In this document: piece by piece, positions 17,413 through 26,035 of the stretch
Numbering within the stretch: position 1 is the first letter of the stretch
Layout: each line of letters begins with the position of its first letter
From: an uncultured Alphaproteobacteria bacterium
GTDB lineage: Bacteria; Pseudomonadota; Alphaproteobacteria; RF32; CAG-239
Assembly: GCA_934229625.1 (NCBI GenBank)
Contig: CAKQDU010000008.1
Coordinates: forward strand, 3,937 to 67,936
Length of the DNA: 64,000 bases
Direction: 5' to 3'
Program-made: the position numbers and the translations under genes
Notes under the pieces: generated by a model
The model's input: the letters and a program-made list of their open reading frames with translations, nothing else
Database searches by the model: none
What the model was told of the DNA's origin: nothing

Positions 17413-18828
17413 CTAAACATAACCGATTGCAACCCATTCAAGCGCAACATTTGAAGAAACGGCGACGCTAAAACCGGTTGTCGTCTTCAAAATGGTGTCA
17501 CAAAAAACAGAAACTGCTCCAACCAAATTCCCCGTCATAGCCGTAACCTGTGTTAAAACAACATACGATGTGTCGGCATACGGCTGCTTAAACAAAATCT
17601 TAGAGCCATTTGTCACCCCATCCAATCCCCATTGAAACAACAGACGATTACCAAATTTGCAGCATCCTGAGGTTTTTAATAAAGTGGTGACAATAGAATT
17701 TATGCATTCACAAGCCGGCGCTGTTGTCATAACATTGCCGCTTTTATCAATATAAACTCCCATATCACCGCATTTATTGTCGGCATTGCAAACATATAAT
17801 GATGATTTTATCGCTCCTTCCGGAGTTACATCCGTATAAATTGAACCATATTCTGTATCATTTTTATCCAGCGACCTGAAACCTGTAAAAATATGTTTAT
17901 TCGGAGTTTCTCCAACGGCATATTTATCTCCTTTATATATACTGCGATTATTAAAAGTATTTGCATTAAACACATTCACCGATGTCAATTTTGCATAATT
18001 AGCATCAGCATATTCAAGATTTAGAGCTTCCGTTGGTTTGCCGGCAACCGGCGTAGGCACGGTGACATATGTTTGTCCGTCTGCCGTGATATGAACTCCA
18101 AGTTCTGCCGTGTTTTTTGTTCCGTCTGCCGCATAACTGTTCGCGCTTAAAAGCAAATGCGATGACTTATCGGGATTTACCACATTTTTTATCTGTCCGC
18201 AAACTCTGTCATTTTTATCACTCATAACATAACTGCGGCTATGTGCCGTTTCTATTTTATCGGCAAAAGAAAATTGAAGATTTTTTTGAATCACCGCGCT
18301 TTCACTATCCGAATTTTGCACAGATAAACCGCTGACTCCCAATACGCCGGATTTTATTTCATCACCAAATCTATGTAATAAACGCTCATCATCAAAAATT
18401 TCTGCGCTTTCTGCCGCTGATTTTGCGCTTTCTGCCGCATTTTGCGCACTTTCAACCGCTGCGGCGGCTGACTGTTTGACAATATGTGCATCAACAGAAA
18501 CCGCGGCAGCATTTTCAGCGGCCGCGGCAGCTGCTTTTTCGGCAGTTTCCGTATCAATCCGCACTTTGATACAATTTTGCGCAACCTCTGCTTCACTCTG
18601 TGCCGCCGCATTTGCGGAATTTTCTGCCTTTTCCATCGCATTTTGCGCTTGTTTTTTATAATTTTTAAGCTCCGGCAGAATTTCCTTGTCAGTATATTCT
18701 TTTATTTCTGTCTGACCTGATTTCACATACATAAGCTCAACATCCAAATTCAAGACAACTTCATCCTGCCAATAAATTTCAATATTTTGAGTTTCGATAC
18801 AATTTACGGAAACTATATTTTCATTCAT
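17413..18828 (-). CDS. Phage tail fibre protein
   Basis: A 471-residue receptor-binding candidate. The N-terminal ~60 residues are beta-rich (particle attachment). Residues ~70-145 form an alanine-rich coiled coil with many AAA and SAE repeats, typical of trimeric fibre shafts. The middle is Asn/Ser/Tyr-rich beta. The last ~75 residues begin at FGNRLLFQWG and end in WVAIGYV, like the gp53-type C-terminal fibre domain. GAGG precedes the ATG. The alanine-rich DNA is more GC-rich than its surroundings. Confidence 0.8.
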   Translation of the reverse strand: MNENIVSVNCIETQNIEIYWQDEVVLNLDVELMYVKSGQTEIKEYTDKEILPELKNYKKQAQNAMEKAENSANAAAQSEAEVAQNCIKVRIDTETAEKAAAAAAENAAAVSVDAHIVKQSAAAAVESAQNAAESAKSAAESAEIFDDERLLHRFGDEIKSGVLGVSGLSVQNSDSESAVIQKNLQFSFADKIETAHSRSYVMSDKNDRVCGQIKNVVNPDKSSHLLLSANSYAADGTKNTAELGVHITADGQTYVTVPTPVAGKPTEALNLEYADANYAKLTSVNVFNANTFNNRSIYKGDKYAVGETPNKHIFTGFRSLDKNDTEYGSIYTDVTPEGAIKSSLYVCNADNKCGDMGVYIDKSGNVMTTAPACECINSIVTTLLKTSGCCKFGNRLLFQWGLDGVTNGSKILFKQPYADTSYVVLTQVTAMTGNLVGAVSVFCDTILKTTTGFSVAVSSNVALEWVAIGYV

Positions 18829-18835
18829 ATTTACC

Positions 18836-19195
18836 TCACTTTGTTACTTGCGGAGTTATGCGAAATATTCCGACTTTATTCACATCCGCCGGAAAAATTG
18901 TGTTTGTATCTCCGTTGGCGAACACGACCTGAATATCGGTTTTATAATTACCCACCGGAGCAGAAGTTTCTGCCGGAGACAGTCTCAGCAGATAAACACC
19001 TATAGCCTCGTCAACTTTTTCAGCTTGTTTTTGAAAAACCAAAGCATCATCATTTTTTTGCCGTACCTGCATAGTAATTGTCATTGCGGATAAATCTATT
19101 TGTTTGTTTTTCGCATTAAATTTCAATTTTATATTAAAACTGTCTCCTTGCCGGACTTCTACAATGTTTGAACCGGCTAAAATTCTTCCCGTCAT
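18836..19195 (-). CDS. Phage beta-sandwich protein, possible fibre-attachment module
   Basis: 119 residues, all beta-type. It starts VEVRQGDSFNIKLKF and later has YLLRLSPAETSAPVGNYKTD, a pattern like the N-terminal domains of baseplate upper/fibre-support proteins. It lies between collar protein and fibre with gaps of only 3-7 bp. Assignment is moderate. Confidence 0.5.
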   Translation of the reverse strand: MTGRILAGSNIVEVRQGDSFNIKLKFNAKNKQIDLSAMTITMQVRQKNDDALVFQKQAEKVDEAIGVYLLRLSPAETSAPVGNYKTDIQVVFANGDTNTIFPADVNKVGIFRITPQVTK

Positions 19196-19198
19196 TGC

Positions 19199-19963
19199 TT
19201 ATTGCTCCTTTTTTACCTTAATAAAATAATTAACAGCCTGATTAACCGGCGTTACATGATTGCTGGCGCCATAAATTGCATTACAGCGTCCGGCATCAAA
19301 TGTAAAATAGGCAGCGCTGTTTCCGCCGTCTCCACTTCGAGAAGAACCGCCTGACAATGAAGCCTGAAACGCTCCGCTTGCCGCCGGATTGCGCAAATAA
19401 CCGTCTTGAGCTTGTGTCTGACCGGTAATATTCGGCAAGCCTTCAGGCTGAGTGGTTTGCATATCTGAAGCCGAATCTCCGCCTAAACCGCGCAAAAATT
19501 TGCCGCGATAATCAGGAAGATTAAAAGTGGAAGTACCGTCTCCGGCGCCAAAACTTGTTCCGATTAAAGAAAACAAATCGCTGTATTCCGAGCGACTTAT
19601 CGCCTGACCGTTGCACAAAAACCATTTGTCATGATTATTTTTTTGCAATGACGCTTTTATATCGCCGACACAAAATAACGCATTCAAAAGTTCGGTTTGC
19701 TGTTTTGCAGCCGCATCCAATTGCTCTTTATTAACAGCATCTTTTTCTGCCGTACCTTTTCCCATGTTGCAAATTTTAAACCCTCCCATTTTAAGCTCAC
19801 CCTGCATCGGAGCCCGTCCGTCTTTGAGCAGACATTCACTCAGTCCATCGGCAAAATTATCGTCTTCTTCATCATGACGGTCAGACACAATATCTATTTC
19901 ATTTTTACGGTCGTCTTCCCAGCTGTGTATACGCGTAAACAATCCGTTACTATCATAAGGCAT
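19199..19963 (-). CDS. Phage tail collar domain protein
   Basis: 254 residues. The centre contains the tail-collar domain: KWFLCNGQAISRSEYSDLF, GTSFGAGDGTSTFNLPDYRG and KFLRGLGG. The N-terminus carries a GELKMGGFKICNMGKGTAEKDAV segment seen in fibre proteins. The C-terminus has a glycine/serine loop and ends in VNYFIKVKK. GGAG is well placed. It is a second host-recognition candidate next to the fibre gene. Confidence 0.85.
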   Translation of the reverse strand: MPYDSNGLFTRIHSWEDDRKNEIDIVSDRHDEEDDNFADGLSECLLKDGRAPMQGELKMGGFKICNMGKGTAEKDAVNKEQLDAAAKQQTELLNALFCVGDIKASLQKNNHDKWFLCNGQAISRSEYSDLFSLIGTSFGAGDGTSTFNLPDYRGKFLRGLGGDSASDMQTTQPEGLPNITGQTQAQDGYLRNPAASGAFQASLSGGSSRSGDGGNSAAYFTFDAGRCNAIYGASNHVTPVNQAVNYFIKVKKEQ

Positions 19964-19975
19964 ATTTTTTCTCCT

Positions 19976-21712
19976 TTATTTTATGTTGTTAAGCTCAGTA
20001 AACTTTTTTAAATCAAGTTCTTCGCGTTTAAGCTGATTTTGTTCTTTTTTAATGGCAAAATCGCATTCCATTTTTTTATTTTGAAATTCAAGCATTTTAT
20101 CTTCTGTAGGTTTTACTGGCATATCCGGAGAATTTAGTTCACGGCTTATTTTATCAAACGCATCCTCCAAAACACTTTCAAATTGCCGAGCATTTGAAAG
20201 TGTTGCCGCCGCAGCTTCAATCATTTGCCTATACAAAGGCAGCAACGCCGGCTGCTGTGAAACAATGCCAAAAGCCTGACTTATCATTTCATTGATGTTT
20301 GACAAGACTTTAAGAATATTTTCTTCTTGCCGATTGATGTCAAAACTGCCGTCTGTTTCTATATCAATCACCATATCGCGCAGCTTTTGAGTTTTCAGCA
20401 ATTCGATGGCTTGTCCAATCAATTCCGGATTTTTTGCGGCATCTTCGGAAGCAAATGAAGCCAATGTTTCGGGAGAAAACTGTTCACAAATAATCTCTGC
20501 TTTTATGCGTAGCAAATCTTTCAAAAAACGCTGCATATCATTTTGGCGGTCCTGGTTACGCAAAGTACCAAAATTTGTTTTTTTCACCACGGCAGTTGCA
20601 GTATCTTGAGAATTTGACGAACCGCGCATAATATCGCTGACACCAGTTACTTCATAAACGGCTTCGGTCAGCACCTGCCGTCGTTCAGCTAAAACCTGCA
20701 AAGTTGCGATATATTGTTCAATCGGAGCAAAATCTATAATTCCCCTGATACCTCCGGCGTCTTTTAATTTTTCAAAATCGTTCAAAGCGATAAGGGTAAC
20801 ATCCTTATCTAAAATATTTGCAAGCTCCGGAAAAGAATTGTCATAGCAACCGGAAACTTTCAGAGCCTGCATTGTCAGGCGCATTCGGTTGTTTACGCCA
20901 TCAAGTTCATCCAGCAGACTTTTAATTTCCACATAATCCGGCACCGGAACAATTCCGTCATTGCTAAGTGTCGCCATAATCGGTTTAGGACACGGAAAAA
21001 ATCCGCTCAAATGCAAAGTATCTTCATTGATTTGCAAAAAATCATCTGGATATTCCGGACTGAGATAATATATTTTGCGAGTTTTCTTATCCCAAATTTC
21101 ATAAACCGAGATGCTTTTGTCGGTGAAATTATGCTGCCAGAAATAATTTGCCAAATCTTCATTAAAATTAGAATAAATCTCGCTTACATTCATAAAAGTT
21201 TTGCGAGCAATCCATTCAACATCTTCCCAGACATTTACTTTATCAATATCGGCCAAAAAAGACAAAGGATTAACATATTGAGTTGTAACCTGCTCCTTAT
21301 CTTTTAAAATCACATTGCCTATATATTTGAAGCTGGATTGATATTGTTCCCATAATATACCCATACCGGAAAGCAAAAAATCATTGCGCGCATATTTTAT
21401 GACACTATCAAAGTCAAATTGCTTCATATCCCAATCCAAAGCTTTTTCCAAAATTTGACAAGCAGTATTTTCAACAGCGTCGGCTTTTTTATTTCCTCTG
21501 ATGATAAACGGCTGCGGCTGTCTGAAATATAGGAATGGTTTCAGCGTTTCTACCGACGACCAAAAAATGTTTTGTTTGTTACGATTGCGCTCATTGCGAT
21601 AATATTTTCGAATTTCTTCAACTAACGCATAATAATCGCCATAAGTTTTTTCAGATGACCTAATTTTGCTAAGCCATTCCTGATATAATTTGCTATTATT
21701 TTGTTTTTCCAT
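19976..21712 (-). CDS. Phage portal protein (podovirus type)
   Basis: A 578-residue portal through which DNA is packaged. The N-terminus has the NIFWSSVETLKPFLYFRQP helix-turn pattern and the middle the GISGMG-like DFLLSGMGILW. The stem region has LTEAVYEVTGVSDIMRGSS, and the C-terminus is a long charged helical tail (QNKKMECDFAIKKEQNQLK). This fits P22-like portals with a helical barrel. Unusually, it is separated from the terminase by the tail-fibre and lysis modules. GGGG lies before the ATG. Confidence 0.85.
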   Translation of the reverse strand: MEKQNNSKLYQEWLSKIRSSEKTYGDYYALVEEIRKYYRNERNRNKQNIFWSSVETLKPFLYFRQPQPFIIRGNKKADAVENTACQILEKALDWDMKQFDFDSVIKYARNDFLLSGMGILWEQYQSSFKYIGNVILKDKEQVTTQYVNPLSFLADIDKVNVWEDVEWIARKTFMNVSEIYSNFNEDLANYFWQHNFTDKSISVYEIWDKKTRKIYYLSPEYPDDFLQINEDTLHLSGFFPCPKPIMATLSNDGIVPVPDYVEIKSLLDELDGVNNRMRLTMQALKVSGCYDNSFPELANILDKDVTLIALNDFEKLKDAGGIRGIIDFAPIEQYIATLQVLAERRQVLTEAVYEVTGVSDIMRGSSNSQDTATAVVKKTNFGTLRNQDRQNDMQRFLKDLLRIKAEIICEQFSPETLASFASEDAAKNPELIGQAIELLKTQKLRDMVIDIETDGSFDINRQEENILKVLSNINEMISQAFGIVSQQPALLPLYRQMIEAAAATLSNARQFESVLEDAFDKISRELNSPDMPVKPTEDKMLEFQNKKMECDFAIKKEQNQLKREELDLKKFTELNNIK

Positions 21713-21727
21713 AATTTTTCCCCATAG

Positions 21728-21764
21728 AAAAACAGGCCCGTAAAATAACGAGGCCTGTTTTATT
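21728..21764 (-). terminator. Intrinsic terminator after the GroES-like gene
   Basis: Minus-strand ACAGGCC/GGCCTGT stem is followed by five T, between the co-chaperonin and the portal gene. Late transcription must read through it or start inside the upstream gene. Confidence 0.75.
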
Positions 21765-21774
21765 AAAAAATTTA

Positions 21775-22020
21775 TTATTTTATAATTTTACCCAAAAGGC
21801 TTTTCTCACGTATGACAACCAGGTCATCCTGCGGTAAAGGCAATTCATCAAAACAATGAAACAAAACTTTATCTCCAACTTTTGCCCATGTAACATCCTC
21901 GCCAATACTTTGCACAACACCTTGATTTACAATATTATTCTTAATATCATTAAAAATAATCCGGCCATGTTTAAGTTTATCAGGCTTAATAATAAGCCTG
22001 TCTTTTATAGCTTTTAGCAT
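21775..22020 (-). CDS. Phage GroES-like co-chaperonin
   Basis: An 81-residue protein with the Cpn10 pattern. The first strand is AIKDRLIIKPD and a short mobile-loop region (KLKHGRIIFND) follows. Then come GVVQSIGEDVTWAKVGDKVLFH and the closing VVIREKSLLGKII. It is slightly shorter than cellular GroES (about 95) because the loop and roof are reduced. Phage co-chaperonins such as T4 gp31 let host GroEL fold capsid protein, so a capsid-folding role is likely. GGAG lies 10 nt before the ATG. A strong promoter with a palindrome precedes it. Confidence 0.8.
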   Translation of the reverse strand: MLKAIKDRLIIKPDKLKHGRIIFNDIKNNIVNQGVVQSIGEDVTWAKVGDKVLFHCFDELPLPQDDLVVIREKSLLGKIIK

Positions 22021-22034
22021 CAATATATTTCTCC

Positions 22035-22084
22035 AAAAAAACAGAGATTAAGCTGATTTCAATCAAAAGCTTAATCTCTAAAAA
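22035..22084. terminator. Intrinsic terminator
   Basis: A 12-bp perfect stem (AGAGATTAAGCT/AGCTTAATCTCT) with a T-run on the minus strand lies in the leader of the GroES-like gene, downstream of its promoter. It could act as an attenuator for the phage late genes or as the terminator of the 22150-22644 gene. Confidence 0.7.
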
Positions 22085-22112
22085 TATAAGTTTTATCAAA
22101 ACACAATTTTAC

Positions 22113-22153
22113 ATGATAGTAATTTTATTATCATACAGGTAACCAAATGTCAA
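22113..22153 (-). promoter_or_regulatory. Promoter and possible operator of the GroES-like gene
   Basis: Minus-strand TTGACA (22148-22153) and TAATAA (22125-22130) are 17 bp apart. An inverted repeat ATGATA (22113-22118)/TATCAT (22129-22134) overlaps the -10, a likely repressor-binding site. The -35 overlaps the end of the upstream coding region. Confidence 0.6.
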
Positions 22154-22644
22154 GAACTTTTTTCATTTTTTTGAAAATAAAATTTAACAAGCCTTTCCAA
22201 TCCCAGCACCAGCAAGCTTTTCAGATGATATACAACTTGTTTGCTCAGCAAACTATGCTTAATAATATTCTTATCTGCTTTTAACTCTTTATCTTCTATA
22301 CAGACGCTTCTGACAACGGGCCAAAATTCTGTCGGAATGCTCTGTATCGCTTTTATATAGCGCTCTTTATAAATCAACGCATCCTCACGGCAAGAATAAT
22401 TTGAATTTGTTTTTATTAAAGAAATTGATTTCAGATTATTATAATTTCCAAGATAAAAATCTTTTAAGAGACGTTCTCCTGCTATTTTGCGGTCTTCGGC
22501 GCTAAATTTACTGCCTTTAAGCTCTAACACGCCGTTTTCATAGTATTTTTCCAAAACAGAGAGTTTATATAAACCGCCTTCCCGGCGTTTACGATAACCT
22601 TTTTTAATTGCATTTTCTTTTGATATATATTCTTCATCTGACAT
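22150..22644 (-). CDS. Helical phage-region protein with a DUF6456-like C-terminus
   Basis: 164 residues, basic and helical. The pattern AGERLLKDFYLG, then a basic linker, VVRSVCIEDKELKA and a final helix LLVLGLERLVKFYF recalls the alphaproteobacterial DUF6456 helical domain found in phage-related and regulatory proteins. That match is from memory and not searched. A strong AGGAGG precedes the ATG. It is transcribed divergently from the HTH regulator, as expected for the first gene of a lytic or early transcript. Confidence 0.55.
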   Translation of the reverse strand: MSDEEYISKENAIKKGYRKRREGGLYKLSVLEKYYENGVLELKGSKFSAEDRKIAGERLLKDFYLGNYNNLKSISLIKTNSNYSCREDALIYKERYIKAIQSIPTEFWPVVRSVCIEDKELKADKNIIKHSLLSKQVVYHLKSLLVLGLERLVKFYFQKNEKSS

Positions 22645-22665
22645 TTTTACCTCCTATTTTTCCTG

Positions 22666-22738
22666 AAAATATAAGATAAATATTATAATGTCAATAAGAA
22701 AAATATCGTTTTACATTGTAAGATTTATATTATATAAT
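22666..22738. promoter_or_regulatory. Divergent phage switch promoters
   Basis: Plus strand: TTTACA (22710-22715) and TATAAT (22733-22738), spacing 17, toward the HTH gene. Minus strand: TTGACA (22689-22694) and TATTTT (22666-22671), spacing 17, toward 22644. TTACA-T-TGTAA at 22711-22721 is an inverted repeat over the plus -35, a possible operator. Confidence 0.65.
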
Positions 22739-22773
22739 GCTTTATATATAATTTTTCAAAAAAGGTAATAAAA

Positions 22774-23217
22774 ATGGATGATACAGAAGAAATAAGAAAA
22801 AAAATTGCCCGTCTAATTAACGAACGCGGCTTGAACTTTGCAAAAGTTTCTCTCAGCATAGGAAAAAATATTGCGTACATTCAACAATTTATTAAAAACG
22901 GCTCTCCCAGACGACTTGGCGAAGTTGAACGACAAAAATTGGCTCGTCTTTTAAAAGTCGATGAACAGGAACTGACAGATTTGCCGCTTAAAGTGTCTTC
23001 CGGATATGCACCGGCTGTTAATCAGGATGTTTTGTGCCTGGTTATAGAAAATATTGAATCATGGTTGGAAAAACGCGAATCAAAAATGTCTCCTCATGAT
23101 AAAGCTGAACTTATTCGCCTGCTCTATTCAAAAATCTGCAACGAATCTTTAGAAAACGCCAATGCCAAAATCAAAGACTATATGGATATTTATGACGAAT
23201 TCCGTAAAGTAAATTAA
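22774..23217 (+). CDS. HTH regulator, truncated repressor type
   Basis: 147 residues. Residues ~5-65 match the N-terminal DNA-binding part of alphaproteobacterial LexA/S24-like phage repressors (LINERGLNFAKVSLSIGKN, YIQQFIKNGSPRRL, RLLKVDEQELTDLP). The usual S24 peptidase domain is missing. Instead the C-terminus is a short helical region (SKMSPHDKAELIRLL). Without self-cleavage, induction by the SOS route would not be possible through this protein. AAGG lies before the ATG, and a strong promoter precedes it. Confidence 0.75.
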   Translation: MDDTEEIRKKIARLINERGLNFAKVSLSIGKNIAYIQQFIKNGSPRRLGEVERQKLARLLKVDEQELTDLPLKVSSGYAPAVNQDVLCLVIENIESWLEKRESKMSPHDKAELIRLLYSKICNESLENANAKIKDYMDIYDEFRKVN

Positions 23218-23244
23218 AATAATATGTTTTAGGACTATATAATA

Positions 23245-23454
23245 ATGGATATTGATGAACAAATTCGGGATATTTTAATGAAAAGTACACCGATAAATGA
23301 TAATTCGGCTCAAAAAAAATCTCCGCTTTCTACCGCTATTTCACAAAATTTTGGTATTAGCGTCATCGGCAATCAAAATATTGTAATCGGCACAGGAGTC
23401 GTGCAACTACTTTTGCTGCTAAGCATTTTACTCTGCTGTGTTTGTTTGCGCTAG
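23245..23454 (+). CDS. Small protein with C-terminal membrane helix
   Basis: 69 residues: a polar N-terminal half (MDIDEQIRDILMKSTP), a NFGISVIGNQNIVIGTG segment and a very hydrophobic C-terminal helix with three cysteines. AGGA precedes the ATG. It follows the HTH gene by 27 bp, so is probably co-transcribed with it. It could be a phage immunity or exclusion protein; function unknown. Confidence 0.5.
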   Translation: MDIDEQIRDILMKSTPINDNSAQKKSPLSTAISQNFGISVIGNQNIVIGTGVVQLLLLLSILLCCVCLR

Positions 23455-25626
23455 TCACATAAAAGAATACGGGTCAATATCCACTTCCACCTTTACCCCT
23501 GAAGGCACTTTAACCATCTGCAACCATTTGGCCAGAACTTGTTGGATATTGATATTCTTATCTGTCTTCAGCATCAATCTGTAACGATAGCGGTCACGCA
23601 ATAAAAACAACGGCGCCGGAGCCGGTCCCAACACCGAAACATATTCTGTATGCGGCGCAGTTTTACCAAATTCGGCGGCCACCTCACCGGTTAAATGCTT
23701 ATCGACTCCGGAAATTATCAATGCCGCCAATTTACCGTAAGGAGGATAGCCAAGCATTTGCCGCGACTGCTTTTCAAAACTCATAAAACTTTCGCGGTCG
23801 TTATTCAGTAGAGCTTTCAGCACATTGTTTTCAGGATACAAAGTCTGCAAATAGACTGTGCCTTTCTTTTCTCCCCTACCGGCTCGACCTGAAACCTGCG
23901 ATAATAACTGATATGTTTGTTCGGAAGCTCGTAAATCACTGCCCATAAGCCCCAAGTCGGCATCAACAATACCAACCAAAGTCAAATCAGGAAAGTGATG
24001 ACCTTTAGCAATAATTTGCGTTCCCACCAAAATATCTATCTCACGCCGCTCCATACGGGCAATAATTTGCGACACCGCGGTAAACGAACCGGCATTGTCG
24101 CTGGAAAGTATCTCTGTTTTGGCATACGGAAAACGATGTTTTACTTCTTCGGCCACACGTTCCACCCCCGGACCGCAGGCTGTTAACCCATCCTTAGAGC
24201 CGCAATGCGGACAAACATCAGGAATTTCCTCAACATATCCGCAATGATGACACATCAGTTTATGAGCTTTTTTATGTTCGGTCAGCCAAGCGCTGCAACT
24301 CGGACATTGCATCCGATGTCCGCAATCGCGGCAAATCATCAACGGCGCATAACCACGGCGGTTTAAAAACAAAACAGATTGCTCACGATGTTCCAAATTT
24401 TCGGCTAAAGCCTGCACCAAACTCGGCGCCAGCCAAGAAACACCCCACTCGCCTTTTTGCGGTTTATCCTTTTTCAAATCGATAATTTTAATATCCGGCA
24501 GACTTGCATTGGCATAGCGGCTTTTAAGCTTTACACAATCATACTTTCCGTCTTCAACATTTACCATTGTTTCCAAATCAGGCGTAGCGGTAGAAAGAAT
24601 CAGCGGTAAATGCTCTATTTTTGCCCGCACAATCGCCATGTCTCTCCCCTGATAATTGACCATATCTTCCTGCTTAAACGAATGGTCATGACTTTCATCA
24701 ATAACAATCAGTCCCAAATTTGTATAAGGTAAAAACAGCGCCGAACGCGCTCCGACAATAACTTTAACACCCCCCTCAATAATAGCTTTCCAAGTATCGG
24801 CGCGTTCTTTTAAGCTCAAGCCGGAATGCCAATTTGCCGGACGCACGCCGAATCGCTTTTGAAAACGCTCCAGCCATTGCGTTGTCAGTGAAATTTCCGG
24901 CACAAGAATAAGCACCTGCTTGCCTCTTTCCAGGGTTTTGGCAACAGCTTCAAAATACACTTCGGTTTTACCGGAGCCGGTAATACCGTCCAGCAACGTA
25001 ACGGAAAATCCGCTGTCTATTTTTTGACACAGCAATTCCGCCGCATGCTGCTGTTCCGCAGTTAAATCAACTTTCACATAATCTCCGACCGGCTCCAGAA
25101 ATTCGCGTTTATTTTCCACATAAACAGGTTCCAGCACTCCGCTGTCTATCAGCGTTTTTATCACGCTTTGCCCTACGCCGGCACCTTTTGCTATTTCTTG
25201 TCTGGTATAAGGAGCATGCTTCAGCAAATCCATAACATGCCAACGAGCATCCGAATTTTTAAGTTTAGCCTCAGCCAAAGTTTTTCCCGAAAGTTTATAC
25301 ATTACCGTCAATGCCGATGGTTCAAACGCGGCTTTGACGCTTATCGCCATTTTAAAAACCAACCCAAGCGGAGCCATATTGTAACGCGCCACCCAAGCGA
25401 TAAATTTCAGCAATTTTTCCGAAAGCGGAGGAAAATCATAAACTTTGCTTATGCTTTTTATCTTTTCGGCCGGCACATCATTTTGCGGTGAAAGCTCATA
25501 AACAACTCCGATTTGCTTGTCGCGTCCAAACGGAACCTCTACCAACTGCCCAAGTTTCAGCTCATCTTCCGTCTTATAGGTAAACGGCTGATTAAACGGC
25601 AGCGGCAGTAAAATTCCGAGCAGCAA
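23455..25626 (-). CDS. priA: Primosomal protein N' (replication restart helicase PriA)
   Basis: A 723-residue superfamily 2 helicase that reloads the replisome at stalled forks. The N-terminal ~180 residues are the 3'-DNA-binding and winged-helix domains. The helicase core has GITGSGKTEVY (Walker A), the DESHDHSF box and STATPDLE. A zinc insert with eight cysteines (CRDCGHRMQCPSC, CHHCGYV, CPHCGSKD) is complete. RAGRGEKKGTVYLQT is motif VI. Length is normal. It forms a minus-strand run with the MazG-like gene and mutS. Confidence 0.95.
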   Translation of the reverse strand: MLLGILLPLPFNQPFTYKTEDELKLGQLVEVPFGRDKQIGVVYELSPQNDVPAEKIKSISKVYDFPPLSEKLLKFIAWVARYNMAPLGLVFKMAISVKAAFEPSALTVMYKLSGKTLAEAKLKNSDARWHVMDLLKHAPYTRQEIAKGAGVGQSVIKTLIDSGVLEPVYVENKREFLEPVGDYVKVDLTAEQQHAAELLCQKIDSGFSVTLLDGITGSGKTEVYFEAVAKTLERGKQVLILVPEISLTTQWLERFQKRFGVRPANWHSGLSLKERADTWKAIIEGGVKVIVGARSALFLPYTNLGLIVIDESHDHSFKQEDMVNYQGRDMAIVRAKIEHLPLILSTATPDLETMVNVEDGKYDCVKLKSRYANASLPDIKIIDLKKDKPQKGEWGVSWLAPSLVQALAENLEHREQSVLFLNRRGYAPLMICRDCGHRMQCPSCSAWLTEHKKAHKLMCHHCGYVEEIPDVCPHCGSKDGLTACGPGVERVAEEVKHRFPYAKTEILSSDNAGSFTAVSQIIARMERREIDILVGTQIIAKGHHFPDLTLVGIVDADLGLMGSDLRASEQTYQLLSQVSGRAGRGEKKGTVYLQTLYPENNVLKALLNNDRESFMSFEKQSRQMLGYPPYGKLAALIISGVDKHLTGEVAAEFGKTAPHTEYVSVLGPAPAPLFLLRDRYRYRLMLKTDKNINIQQVLAKWLQMVKVPSGVKVEVDIDPYSFM

Positions 25627-25629
25627 AGC

Positions 25630-26034
25630 CTAAGCTCCTTTTTTTTGGTGAAAATATTCCGGAGAATAGCCATTCGGATGACGTTTTTTCAGTTTTTCCA
25701 TATTACGATTTATGATTTCTTCAAACGGTACATCAAGCGCCAAACAAGCTTGGAACATATACCAGCAAACATCTCCGAGTTCTTTAATAAACATATCTCG
25801 CGTTTCATTGGTATAATTAAGTCCCATAAACTTGATTTTTTTCCATACATCATCAACTTCGCCGACTTCACCGCACAAACCTGAAACGGCATGGTCCAAA
25901 CGAGCATAATTACCTTTTAGCTGTTTAGAAAGTTTAGTAAAATTTTGAGCAAAAAGCTCATCGTTTTTTGCTGTTTCAGAAGTAACGCCATCCACAAAAC
26001 TCTGATATGCGGCAAGATATTCTTTTTCTTCCAT
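25630..26034 (-). CDS. MazG-like nucleotide pyrophosphohydrolase
   Basis: A 134-residue all-alpha NTP pyrophosphohydrolase candidate. The GLCGEVGEVDDVWKK and FIKELGDVCWYMF segments supply the E-x-x-E and E-x-x-D metal-binding pairs of the MazG superfamily. It probably hydrolyses non-canonical or excess nucleotides. The ATG at 26034 is one base beyond the mutS stop and has AAGGA within the mutS end, so it is co-translated with mutS. A start nine bases earlier is less likely. Confidence 0.8.
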   Translation of the reverse strand: MEEKEYLAAYQSFVDGVTSETAKNDELFAQNFTKLSKQLKGNYARLDHAVSGLCGEVGEVDDVWKKIKFMGLNYTNETRDMFIKELGDVCWYMFQACLALDVPFEEIINRNMEKLKKRHPNGYSPEYFHQKKGA

Positions 26035-26035
26035 T

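Noticed and set aside
7296..23454. Phage attachment sites
   Set aside because: I compared the edges of the cluster by eye and found no convincing direct repeat or tRNA at either end.
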